A stretch of 64,000 nucleotides of DNA from Climacium dendroides. Taxonomy: Eukaryota > Streptophyta > Bryopsida > Hypnales > Climaciaceae. A model generated the notes under the pieces. The model did not search any database, was not told the DNA's origin, and saw nothing but the letters and a program-made list of their open reading frames with translations. The stretch lies in contig OX467087.1 in assembly GCA_950106755.1 (NCBI GenBank), positions 6,514,047-6,578,046 on the forward strand, given 5' to 3'. Position numbers and translations under genes: made by a program. Below are positions 11,238 to 21,838 of this stretch, one piece after another; positions within the stretch are counted from its first letter, which is position 1, and every line of letters starts with the position of its first letter.

Positions 11238-12235
11238 CCAGTATACACTTGACGATCGATACCCTACTTGAGCTTACGGATACATCAAAATTGGCTTCAA
11301 ATAACCGAGCCTTGTTGATGCAGTCCACCGGGATCTCTAAAGATTACCGGAGCTGAGTAACACTCCGACTCTATGCCTCGATTTGCCGGCAGTGTTCTTC
11401 TTCCATGACTATGGCTTTCTTTTGGGCCATCCGCAGCTCGTTCTCCAGCCGGGTACAAGTAGACTCCAACCCCTCGGCCCGTTCCAATATATTCCGGTTC
11501 TCCACTCGGAGGGTGCCCAGCTTTGTCACCATCTTCTTCTGGTCTTGGATAAGCAAATCGTTCTGGTTTTTTACCGTTACTAAAGCGTCCATCCTCCGGA
11601 AGATGGAGTTCCGGTCGGTCAGTGCCATCTTCCGACACATCCGTCTGAGGGTCTCCTCGTAATTGTGGAGAACCTTCATGATGTCGTCAACCCACCACAC
11701 GATGTACTGGGCCATTTTCGTAATGTCTTCGTAGGGCAACCCTCCAGTCGGATTTTGGTCCATTTTTCCTCTTCTTCCTCCGGTGGATTGGTCCGAGGGT
11801 GACCGACTTTTGTTTGGTTCAGCATGTTCTTTGGTTTCCTCGCTTGCTCGGGCCGCTCCGGAGTTCTTCTTGTCCTTCGCGTCTCTTTAGTCCACTCTGG
11901 AGCGGAAGGACTTCTCTTCTATGTCACCGGTGATGTCGCAGTTCGCCGCATCTATTTCTTTAGAGGAGTGGACTGCTCCTCTTCTTCCGTCTCCTCGTCA
12001 TCCGGACCGTCCTAGTGAGACGGTTTCTCCCCTCCGTACCGCTGGAGCTGAACCAACTCCGCATAGGCCTCCTCCTCATTGTCCTTGAGTAAGAAATGGT
12101 AGGAGTACAAGTGGGAGACGTAGGCCGGAAGAGAGCTCCCACCTTTCTTTCCCCACCGGAGAGAATGTACAAGATCCTCTATCAACTCAAAAATGATAAA
12201 CGCTCAGTTCACCATCATCTTTCCTTGGAGGCTTC
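11238..12235 (-). pseudogene. Antisense LTR copy D, middle fragment of ORF
   Basis: The minus strand carries the middle to C-terminal part of the LTR-ORF: KMMVN, a Glu/Asp-rich linker, then MAQYIVWWVDDIMKVLHNYE, KMALTDRNSIFRRMDALV, KKMVTKLGTLRVENRN and IPVDCINKARLFEANFD. This matches copy C (MAQHLVWRADDLTKIYENYE, KMSLSDRNAIFRRTDALV, KKLVTELGTLRVENQT, VPVDCINKARLFEANLD) nearly residue by residue. A TGA interrupts the start of the piece (near 12206). The fragment is bounded by the insertion points of copy C (12235) and copy B (11238). Confidence 0.8.
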
Positions 12236-12536
12236 TGTGGCAATGTGATCCCACATGTTAGACTCATAATACTAGCATATGACGAAAAAATTTTAAAAAT
12301 TGTCTCCTTAAAAAGGAAAATTTTTGAGTTCTCCTAGGAAGTTAGGTTAATTTAGGAAAAACGGATTTCCAGATTCGGAAAAATTTCATTAGGTCTAAAA
12401 ACTTAATTCCGGAACCCTAGAAAAGTTTCGGAAATTGAATGATGGCGCCGGCCCTAAAAACCAGAAACCGGATCCATACTAGGGATAGGGTTTTGCCGCC
12501 AAAAACCTGTCCCGACTAAACCGACTACCTTGCCAA

Positions 12537-12545
12537 TATAAAAAG
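12537..12545 (+). promoter_or_regulatory. TATA box of LTR copy C
   Basis: TATAAAAAG about 300 bp into the LTR and about 200 bp before the ORF start at 12736, the same relative position as in copy A. Confidence 0.5.
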
Positions 12546-12735
12546 AAGACTGTAGCCGATCGTGGGCACGAGTATCTCTTTGTTTTCCTTCCACTAGTAT
12601 TTTCTGTCTTCCTAGCTCTGTGAGAATTCCGGTAGATTGAGGGACTATGTAAGTTGCGATCATGCAGGTGTTACCGGAGTGAAAGTTGTGAGCAGGAGAG
12701 TTAGTGAGAGATTATGTGAAGGTTGTGTGAGCACT

Positions 12736-14833
12736 ATGACTTCCAGGGCAAGCCGGCGCAAGTTGAAGGATCTACTTGAGGACTCAGACGAGGAGATGCC
12801 GCCACCGCCACCCTAGCCGAGGACCATTCCGGTAATGAAGGTAGTTCCGGAGGTTCCTATCGAGGAGGACCGGCTAGTGCGCCTACGGGAGAACCTCATC
12901 AATATGGAGTGTGATGGGCTCATGGAGGTTCCGTGGGGTATCCGGGAGGAGAATCTGGTGTTTGACATACTTCGCTCGGAAAGTGGTATCCTGGATACCA
13001 CCCTCTGAGCAAAGCCAGAGCTATGGACGGTTAACACATGGAGGGCCGTCTACAAATTCTGGGACGCGCCGGACAAGGTTATGGAGAAAAATCAGGAAGT
13101 GATGGAGGGCGAATTCCGGTCGCCTGCCAATCTGAAGGAAGGTCACCAAGTTTTCGACCTGGTGAATCCGGAGTACCGGGATGTGATAGCATTTCTTAAT
13201 CCTATCCTCCATCCAACCAAACCGCGGCAAGTAGTAGCGAAAGTAGCCTCCGCCATCTTAGGGAGCCTCCAGGATAAAATGATGATGGATTGGGCAACCA
13301 TCATCCACGAGTTAGTCGGGGACCTTGTACGTTCCCTCCGGTCAGGAAAGAAGAGTCAGAGTCCCCTTCCGGCGTATCTGTCCCATCTGTACGCTCATCA
13401 CTCTCTACTTAAGGCAAACGAGGAAAGCGCCTACCAGGAGTTAGTTCAACTCCAACAATACGGAAGAGAAGAACCCTCTCCTCAAGACAGGCCGGACGAT
13501 GAGGGGACGGAGGACGAGGAGCTGATCACTCCTCTAAATAAGAGACAACGATGGACTAGGACGCCGCCGGTGAATCCCACAGAAGATCCTCCCGCACCGG
13601 AGCCACGGAAAGAAGAAGTTCGGGAGCAGAAGACGAAGACCAGACCGGCCCCGGAAGAAAACCGACCTTCCATGCAACCGGTTGGGCCGGTGCGACAGCA
13701 CGCTACTACCGCTCAGGCCGAGGCCGGACCTTCCCGGACCAGGATGATGGAGGTGGAAGAGGGGGACAAATCCACCATGCGACTGGGAGGGACGTCATTA
13801 GAGGACATCTAGGAGATGGCTCAGCACCTAGTGTGGAGGGCGGATGACCTCACCAAGATCTACGAGAATTACGAGGGGGCACTCAAATGGGTGTACCGAA
13901 AGATGTCATTAAGTGATCGAAACGCCATCTTCCGAAGGACGGATGCGTTGGTGGCGGCAGAGTAACAAAACGGTCTCCTAATAGAAGAACAAAAGAAGTT
14001 GGTGACGGAGCTGGGAACTTTACGCGTAGAGAACCAGACATTGCGAGACCAAGTCCGGGACTCAGAATCCAAGTGCGTGGGATTAGAGAGCACTCTCCGC
14101 ACAGCTCAAGAAACTGCTCAGCTCACAGAAGAAGACCACCGCCGGCAGATAGCGGCATTATATCAAGATATAGTTCGGCTCCAGAACTCTTTGAACGTAC
14201 CGGTGGATTGTATCAATAAAGCCCGGCTGTTTGAAGCCAACCTCGATGCATCTGCCAGCTCAAGTCGGGTTCACATCATCAAGTGCTTGTTAGAGCAAGC
14301 GAGACAGATGGACGCATCCCGGGCAAAGATGAGGGAGATGATGGAGTATTTGGCTCCCACTGAGTCGGATCCGGTAACTCCGTCTTCCCCCTCCGCACAA
14401 ACTTTGGTGGGTCCGGAAGGCAATAACCCGGGTTACTAAAGTATCATCGGTGGTACCGATGAATTCTGAGCTTTCACCACCCTCCGGAAGACCAGAAGGA
14501 GTGGACTGGGGAGCCGCGGTACCCCAAAGAAGCGAAGATCTACTTCCGGTGACCCCGATCATCAATTTGACGGGTACTGGTCCGGAAGCTCATAGTGGTC
14601 GGACGGTACAGTCTTCTCCTCGTCATAAAAAGACCCAAAAGGATTCCCAGGGAAGTCCGGAAGTTCCGGTAGTCAGGACCCGGAGTGTAGATAGGGACCC
14701 CAATTTTGTGGAAGTCCCAAGATGGGGACAAAGGGTTCCAAGTGTATTTCCTCCGGAGAGTGGCCGGAAAGAGGTAAAGCTAGATTTTCTGAAGGACTAT
14801 GCTCTTCCCAAGGATCCGAATTCCAAGGAATAG
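12736..14833 (+). pseudogene. LTR-ORF of copy C, with C-to-T type nonsense codons
   Basis: The start MTSRASRRKLKDLLEDSDEE aligns with the antisense copy D start MTSRVMRRKLKEELEESEE, which fixes the ATG at 12736. Conserved blocks follow: LRENLINMECDGLMEVPWG, FLNPILHPTKPRQVVAKVA, MDWATIIHELVGDLV, LPAYLSHLYAHHSLL, a charged linker, KMSLSDRNAIFRRTDALV, KKLVTELGTLRVEN and VDCINKARLFEANL. Stops at about 12814 (TAG), 13006 (TGA), 13810 (TAG) and 13963 (TAA) each lie where one C-to-T change would restore Gln or Arg. A frameshift near 14440 moves the tail (14450-14833, ending PNSKE) to another frame. Intact length would be about 690 residues, longer than copy A. Confidence 0.78.
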
Positions 14834-15957
14834 TGTACAGTAGTATAGTATAGTGGCAGTACCGGAGTCCGGACGTCAAAGTTGGAAAAATAGAATCTGA
14901 AACTGATCTTTCCGAATTTATAGGATCTAGGATTTTCCGGAAATCTAGCTGACTAGTAGGAATGTTTTGTAGGATTTTTAGGATGATGTTAATCTTAGTA
15001 TTAGTAAGAGTTTTGATGGCATTTCTGGTCATTCGCATCCATCCCATAGTTTCAACATTGTATCTTTCTGAGCTTAATTCCAAGTGTGTGGAGTATCCAT
15101 TCTCTTATCTTTTTATAGACGGTACATGTTTGTGGGAGGTGTGGGTCCATTCTTGCTTTTCCGGAGACTGAGAACTTACCTTGTGTGGCAAGAGTTGATT
15201 TCGTGAGTGGTTTCCGAGTGTACTAACTTGATGGGGAGATCAACCAGATGGTTCCGGCAGTAGTGTTAATGTAGTACTGCTCGGATGCCGGTATAGCCTG
15301 CGTGTAAGATACCGCCTTAGGTGAAAAAGATATCTGAGAGGCTATTAGCCACTTTCGTATGCGGAAGTATTGCAAGACATGCCCGAATTCTAGATTGCCG
15401 GAATTCCCCATAGAACAGAGTCAAAGCCCCGGCACAAGCCCAAGAGAGTATAAGGAAATCCACCCGATCGACAGGAGGCTCAGTGCTCGGTTAAGGTTAG
15501 AATGTCGTTGTAATCCTTGACCATCCCTGCGTGACGTAATCCGAAAAGCCTTCCGGATTTGTGAGGTGACGGAACAGGAGGACACTTCCGGTCCCTGAAG
15601 AGTTAGGTTAGTACTAGTTTAGAAAGAGAGAGAGGGGAGAGAAAGAGAGCGTATTTCTGGACACGGTAAGCATCGGGACGGTGGATCTGGTCACTTGTCA
15701 CCGAAATCCAAGGATCCCGGAAGGGGCATTGAATGGTTTCCAGATTTTTCCGGAACCTATCCGGCACTAGTGGCCGAACTGGATCTATAGTCCGGAGTAG
15801 TCAGACGAAGAGAAAGTGAATGCTTAGATTGGGTTATCCTATAGATCTGTAAACCTCAAGTCCTTGTGGGAACGAATCCGGAGCGGTTTACTCTAAATGG
15901 GCCTTTAGTGTAAATTAAGGGCTAACTGGAGGAATACTAGTCCGACTAATCGCTACA
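14834..15957 (+). other. 3' part of LTR copy C, non-coding
   Basis: CCGGA-rich sequence without a supportable frame; short purine repeats (GAGAGAGAGGGGAGAG type) near 15626-15645. The terminal stretch with 'GTGGGAACGAATCC' resembles the ends of copies A and B. Confidence 0.5.
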
Positions 15958-16884
15958 GCTTCTTAGGATGGTGGAGGCCACCTTAGCCACCACCCGCTTC
16001 AGCTTGGTCGGGTAGAAGACAGGGTTAAGAAACCCCTATCACATCCCAGGATTCTGGATTTACCAGATTTGAGACTTGAAAACCCTCCTTTGGATTTGCC
16101 ACCATTCGAAACTCACCCTCTATGTACTCCGGGTTCTTTTCCATCACTTTGTTTGGCGCCACCCGAAACCCGTAGACGGCTCTCCACTCGTCCACCGTCC
16201 AATGCTCAAGCTTCACACGGAGGATAGTATCCAAGATACCACTCTCTGGTCACAACAGATCTGCCACCATGCTCTCCTTCCGAATGCCCCAAGGGACATC
16301 CATCAATCCCGCACACCCCATATTCGTGAAGTTCTTCCGAAGATGCTCCATCCAAACCTCGTCAGTTGGAATTTCCGGCACCACCCGCAACACCGGAATC
16401 GCCTTCATCCTCGGTTGCGACGTTGGAACTAGCTCCTCTGACTCCTCCAGCTCCTCTTTCAGCTTACGCCGCATCACCCTGGAAGTCATGATGCATACAC
16501 AAGAAGCCTCGCACAACCTCTCCCTAATTCTCTTGTTCACAAAAGGTTACTCCGGAACACATCTATACGATCGCAACTCACATAGCCTCTCAATCTACCA
16601 GAAGTTCTAAAAGCTTGGAAGGCAAAAAGGGAAAACGGAAAGCGAGGTGAAGGCAAAAAAGCAAGAATGCAAAAAAGTAACTATACCTTCTACCAGCGAT
16701 AGTCTCCTTCTTATACTAGTCCAGATGGATGGACAGTCGGATGGATGAATGGAAGTCCGAGAGAGATTTCAGCAAGAAAGCCTAACCCTTATACAGCTTA
16801 CAGATCCGGTTTCCGGTTTAGGCTTCTTCTTGGCTTCGGAACTTGTTGTGAGCTTTAAAACCTCTCACATACACATCTACCACA
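15958..16884 (-). mobile_element. Antisense LTR copy D, promoter and N-terminal ORF fragment
   Basis: Read on the minus strand from 16884, the piece may begin with an LTR-type TGTGGTAGATG (compare TGTGGCAACTC of copy A). A TATA-like TATAAGAAGG lies near 16713 and an ORF start ATG at 16489 (MTSRVMRRKLKEELEESEE). The protein continues IPVLRVVPEIPTDE, NFTNMGCAGLMDVPWGIRKE, a TGA/TAG break near 16250, WTVDEWRAVYGFRVAPNKVM and LVNPESWDVIGV. It stops at the copy C target site. With the two other fragments it sums to about 2.05 kb, so copy D is incomplete. It predates both copies B and C, which interrupt it. Confidence 0.75.
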
Positions 16885-17197
16885 CTCCAATCCAATACTT
16901 TGGTCACAAATAAAAAAAAAAAAAATACACTCCATTCTTAAATACAAAGAAATTAAGAAAACAAAACTATCATAGTATTATAAAAGAAAACTATATTTGT
17001 CTCCTATGTCAATGAAACTATCAAGGAAATGTATATAGTAAATGGATTTTACAACACCAACTTCTTCCCACAACTAATAGACCCCAACTAAATCATAACC
17101 TCAAAATATACCAAACATATGTAGAACACCAATATAACACCTACTATGATCAAATAATCCAACAAGACTTTCTCCCACCTCAAAGTTAGGATGCTAG
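16885..17197. other. AT-rich spacer
   Basis: The CCGGA-rich composition stops abruptly at about 16885. A poly-A run (16911-16924) and AT-rich sequence follow. No gene or repeat recognised. Confidence 0.5.
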
Positions 17198-18409
17198 CAC
17201 TACAAGGGAAATGAGCCCGAATTGACAAGATTTTCAATAGAAAAGTGTCCGGAATGACCACCATAACTTTTGGAACTTGGCACTCTGTCAATGTGGTTCA
17301 TATTGCAATCTCTGTCAAAATCTAGTCAATTTTTCCATCAATTTTGACAAAAGAAGACAATTAATGGTTGCTTAGTGCTCACAAAGTGGAATCCACAAGT
17401 GTTATTTACCATGGTGTCTCAAGTGATGAGAAGACAAGTCTTTTATACAAGTGGGATGGTAGGGAAGTAAGACAAACCATGTGGGATATCTTAATGAAGG
17501 TTAGTGGAAGCTCCACCGCTCATAGTTTAGTGAGAAGTAGGAATAATGGTTAAAGTGGAATTTTAGACTTAATTTAAGTATAGTAGAATAACATTTTTTA
17601 GAAAACTTTGAACTAAGAAAATGTGGGAAATCAAACCAAATTTCATGTCCAAAATTTTTTTTGAGATTTAAAGCTTCAAATCAAAAGTTATAGACAAATT
17701 TCAATGAGGGATTGGAATGGACATTTGCTTTGACAATTTCAAACATCCTCACTAAAATTTGCTTATAACTTTTGATTAGAAGCTTTAAATCTCAAACGAA
17801 TTTTTGAATATAAAATTTGGTTTGAAATCCCACATTTTCTTAGTTCAAAGTTTAAGAAAAAAAAGTTATTCTACTATGTTAAAATCAGGTCTGAAATTCC
17901 ACATTAACCATTATTCCTACTCTTTAGTAAACTATGAGCGGTGGAGCTCCTTCTAACCCTCATTTACAAATCCCATATGGGTTGTCTTACTTCTTACCAA
18001 CCAACTTGTATAAAGCACTTGTCTTCTTACCATTTTTAATTCCATGGTGAGTTGCATTCAAAGTTGAAATGTTGATTAAGCCAAATTATCTTGAATGTAG
18101 TGTTGAAAGTTATGGAAGTTCTATTCTAAAATGCATAATGTACTTTTGAAACTTTCCTTTATTTTTTGGAGAAGAAATGTGTTGGTTGCAAATATAAAAA
18201 ACTAACAATCCTTTCTATGTGGCAGAAATTCAAATAATTACAATTTTTGTGGTGAAAAATCATGATGACGTACATCTTTGTCCAAAATGACAGCCGAATT
18301 GACATAACCCTGTCAATTAAATGTCCGAAATAGGTACTCCTAATCTATAGCACTGTTGACACAATTTTGTCAAATTTTCTGTCAAATAGCATATAGTTTC
18401 CTTGTAGTA
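17198..18409. mobile_element. Non-autonomous CACTA-type element
   Basis: Begins CACTACAAGGGAAA and ends TTTCCTTGTAGTA (complement of the CACTA end with its last base changed), flanked by the 3-bp duplication TAG (17195-17197 and 18410-18412). CACTA ends and a 3-bp duplication define the En/Spm class. Subterminal regions on both sides repeat short TTGACA/TGTCAA words (about 17217-17350 and 18295-18390), as expected for transposase-binding sites. No transposase is encoded; the interior is a long fold-back. Confidence 0.82.
17395..18065. repeat. Long imperfect inverted repeat within the CACTA element
   Basis: Arms of roughly 310-320 bp (about 17395-17705 and 17746-18065) pair around a ~40-bp spacer. 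Corresponding segments include AAGTCTTTTATACAAGTGGG with its partner near 18000-18025, GAGCTTCCACCGCTCATAG-type sequence with the partner near 17935-17955, and AAGAAAATGTGGGAAATCAAACC-type sequence with the partner near 17830-17850. A transcript would fold into one long hairpin. Confidence 0.8.
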
Positions 18410-20197
18410 TAGATATATTTTACCTCCATTATTCCTTCCACTAATCAACATTTCTACAACATAATGCAACCCAGAACAAGACATCAATACCCAAGGAAAC
18501 TCAATAATATTAAAAGATAATTGTGCTCATTTCTATGATAACACAAGCAAATACTTCCTATATATTAGTATTAATAAACTAAAATGGTTATAGGAAGAAT
18601 ATTATAAATACATTCCTACCATCCCAATCTTTGAACCTCCCCTTTAAAATTTTGAAACTGAAGTCATATGGTTATATCAAAGACATAAATATTGTATACC
18701 ATAAATAGATCCATTAAAGCAAACATACTATTCACTACCTCTTCCAATATCAAACTTCCTAATAGAAACCTTTTCAATTACACTCTTATTTCTCCTCACC
18801 AACTACATGCTCAATAAAAATCAACCACTTTTTTCTTCTTTTGCAAGTGACAAAATTTTTGGGTTACTAGGAACAATCTTTTCAAAAAAATGGAAGGGAA
18901 TAGGATATGCACATCCCATATCTCCAACTAATCCACAACAAACTAATTTGGAATAGATTTAGTGCAACAGATAACAATCAAAGTGTAACGATTATCATCC
19001 ACCCAATAGAAATTGGCATCATAACTATCAAACATATACTATCAGCTACCAAGTTACACATATCGTCTACCACTTTCCTCCCAATACAATTCCATATTTT
19101 GGATTTACTGCTCCAAAAGATAACTACACCACCCAATTTGAAACTGGTGCATTACAAATCATTTGCATAAATTATAAAAACACACAATTCAAAAACATAC
19201 AACAAGTTTAGAACATAACAAGTATTCTCACAAACTTAAACATATCTATACCATATATGAAAGACATATCTTTTATACTACCAAACATTCCAATAAATAA
19301 AAGCCATATCTAACATAATACCTTAGAAAGAAACAACCCTCCTTTTAATTATAATATTGTACCTCCACTACCATCCTACAACATTCCTACAAATCTCAAA
19401 TTCCCAAGACAATACAATTACTACATCAATGGATCATTTTTTCTCTTAGTAGAACTTAGTATTGATAGATGGAGAGTAGAACTGCTTTCTATGGAATTTG
19501 CAACCCAAAAAAAGATCTTCACATATAAAAAAGACTACCTAGCATATAAAATATACTTTGGATCAAATTAAAGGCTAAATACACCACCATCAAAATGAAC
19601 ATCAATGAATATGCACAAGAACCAATTTATATTTTTGTAAATAGCTTAAACTCACTCTACCTACTAATTACTCCAATTACACATTCCACCCTTCATACAA
19701 ATCATTTAGACAAAACCATTCTCCCATAAATAGTCAACATGTTACAACAAAGAACTCTACCTACTACACTAACCAAAGTAAAAGCACACTCCAATATTGA
19801 AGGCAACTAGGCTCATTGTTCATAGAGAGATTTGGTGGTTAGTGTAAAGTTAGCTGAATGTAATTGTCAAATTTCCTATTTTACTTTGGAAGTTTAGGCT
19901 ATTTTCCAGTATCATATGAGTATCATCCGAGCATCATCCGAGCATCATCCGGTTTCAATTTAAAATTGCCGAATAATTTCACTCAAAAGAGGTTGATAGT
20001 TGGATCATTCCAGAAACTCCCCGTTCAATACTTCTGGCAGCACTTGGCCCACCTCCTCCTTGCAAGTCCCTCCTTGTCATTAGACGGGCCCTCACATGTC
20101 CAGCCTCAAGCCAGGCTGAGAAGACGCAGACCAGGTTCCGAGGAGGCTGAGGGCGCAGACCAAACTAAGAGCAGGGTGAGAGCAGGCGCCATTCTTA
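18410..20197. other. AT-rich spacer without recognised gene
   Basis: About 1.8 kb, A- and C-rich on the plus strand, with only short open frames that look random. Near 19915-19952 an 11-bp unit (GAGCATCATCC type) is repeated about three times. GC rises from about 20030 to 20197, just left of the Harbinger element, where DNA formerly joined to 26969 may be part of the upstream region of the gene at 27223. Confidence 0.45.
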
Positions 20198-20233
20198 GGC
20201 CCGGTTCACACCGGGACGTCCACAAGCAGTGGA
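20198..20233 (+). repeat. Left TIR of the Harbinger element
   Basis: Begins GGCCCGGTTCACACCGGGAC and includes TCCACAAGCAGTGGAC. Matches the reverse complement of 26933-26968 except at two positions. Confidence 0.92.
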
Positions 20234-20370
20234 CAAAAGACCAAGCAATTTCATTGGTTCAAGATAGGGTTTTGTCCGCTAGGGCTTTCATACCCAGTGG
20301 ACGTCCACTTCACTAGAAGTCCATGTCATCAATGTCTTCCGCTAAAACTTAAGATGGACTTGCACTTGTA

Positions 20371-20419
20371 GTGGACAAGTTTGAGATCACGTTGGAACGT
20401 GACCCCAAACTTGTCCACA
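20371..20419. repeat. Subterminal hairpin in the Harbinger element
   Basis: Arms GTGGACAAGTTTGAG... and ...CCCCAAACTTGTCCAC pair over about 23 bp around a GG centre with two mismatches. The GTGGACAAG word also occurs in the TIRs, so it may be a transposase-binding array or an incidental fold-back. Confidence 0.7.
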
Positions 20420-20475
20420 GGACGAAACTCTCTCTTTCACCTGCGCGGCTTCAAGTTTTGTTTCTCTTCATCTCC

Positions 20476-20570
20476 CGCATTGCGCTTGCCGCATCGCGCC
20501 TCCCGCCTCCCACATGCCACATCGCGCCTGAAGCATCACGCTTACCGCATCGCGCTTGTAGCATCGCACC
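20476..20570 (+). repeat. 14-bp minisatellite, about 7 units
   Basis: Units of the type CGCATCGCGCTTGC / CGCATCGCGCCTCC are repeated in tandem with changes. It lies inside the Harbinger element, in its GC-rich left part. Confidence 0.65.
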
Positions 20571-20810
20571 TTCAAGCTTTGCAACTGCTTCGCACAGCCA
20601 AGCATCGATTACTTGCCTTGAAATCATTGTAAGTGAAAAGGTACAATTCTTCACCATTTTCTGCTTCCGTGTTTTTAGCTGCTTTTGTTTCCGTATTTGG
20701 AGGTTGAGGTTTAAGCTTTGAAATCAATGAATGTCCTGGAGAAATGGGTGGAAGACTGGCCATCTTTGCTACCAAGGCATGGTGTGAGCATCTGCTTATA
20801 GACATTAAGT

Positions 20811-21173
20811 TTGAATTGTAAACTTGTTCACACGCTCCATCCAAGTGGGCGACTTTCAGTCTTTTTCTGTTTCAGACTTTGTCGTACTTTTTTGATCGAC
20901 TACGAAAATTGGACGCTGGTAACAGGGAAGCATTTGGAACTCGGGGAAAAGACGCGACAGGGCTTGGAATCCAAGGTCCATGTGCTGGAAGCGAACGTGA
21001 CTGGCGCCGTGTACCAGCTCGTAGTGCAAGACTTGGACCATCCCATGACTGCCCGGTCCTGGTTCAAAACCTGGTTTGGTGAAGGAACGGTTCCTCGCAA
21101 CTCCGACGTCTTCTACGGGAAACTAATTGGAGTTAGTGACGAGCGAAAAGATGGAGCACCTGCAGGTCTTTGA
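20811..21173 (+). CDS. Unidentified ORF inside the Harbinger element, possible captured exon
   Basis: A 120-codon frame whose latter part reads LIDYENWTLVTGKHLELGEK, EANVTGAVYQLVVQDLDHP, ARSWFKTWFGEGTVPRN and KLIGVSDERKDG. Composition is markedly richer in GC than the rest of the element, and amino-acid usage looks like a real protein rather than noise. I do not recognise the family. It lies on the same strand as the Myb-like ORF, about 0.65 kb upstream, and ends at TGA 21174. It could be a captured host exon (as in Pack-type elements), a third element protein, or chance. The start codon is uncertain because the coherent part begins near residue 25. Confidence 0.35.
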   Translation: MNCKLVHTLHPSGRLSVFFCFRLCRTFLIDYENWTLVTGKHLELGEKTRQGLESKVHVLEANVTGAVYQLVVQDLDHPMTARSWFKTWFGEGTVPRNSDVFYGKLIGVSDERKDGAPAGL

Positions 21174-21439
21174 TTAACGGTAACCACATGGACTTGCAAG
21201 CTTTTCATTTATTTCTGGGTAGAATTGGCTTGTGGTTGCACGATAGACAGAATTTTACTGTCAATTTTGTTCTACTCAATTAGGATTGTTCAAATTTGTT
21301 ATTTTTGGTGGATTTAAGGGATTTGAATGAGGGTACCTGAAATCTTTCTTTGACTAGCTAATCAAGAAGACTGTGACATGGTGCCGTATCTTCAGAGTGG
21401 ACGTACTGTTTGTGGAAGTTTAACTAACATGCGTAAGGA

Positions 21440-21441
<2 letters not shown>

Positions 21442-21475
<34 letters not shown>
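21442..21475. repeat. (TA)n microsatellite
   Basis: About 17 uninterrupted AT/TA dinucleotides. Confidence 0.95.
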
Positions 21476-21477
<2 letters not shown>

Positions 21478-21838
21478 GTACTTCTGATATGGCTGTTACA
21501 AACTCTCTCAAGCCTAGGTTGTTTAAGAAAATCCTATTACTTGTAGTACTAGATTATTTCATGTTTTAGCTAATTTTGAGATTACGCTTGCTGATTACAT
21601 TTTGAGCTTTGCATGGTGCACTTTTACGTTTCGAGGTCTAATTCTGCCGTTGGGAGGCCTTAATTGCATTGGTACTACTTTCTTCATGCTTCAGTTTGCT
21701 CTAATGGTGTGTTGGGATGCAAGTTGTTGATGTTCTGATTAGAGGCTGGAGAGTGTTGAACATCAAGACTAGATTGCTTAAATCTACATTGGAATTCTAA
21801 ATTGATTTACATGTTTCTAACCCTACAGATTTATCACC

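Larger units (their letters stand above)
12236..15957 (+). mobile_element. Large solo LTR (copy C) inserted in copy D
   Basis: A 3722-bp insertion starting TGTGGCAATGTGATCC and ending AATCGCTACA, with a perfect 5-bp duplication GCTTC (12231-12235 and 15958-15962). Rejoining the flanks restores the antisense copy D frame across the site. It holds a TATA box at 12537, a broken LTR-ORF (12736-14833) and about 1.1 kb of 3' sequence rich in CCGGA. The 5' terminus matches copy A; the 3' terminus is diverged. It is a younger insertion than copy D. Confidence 0.87.
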
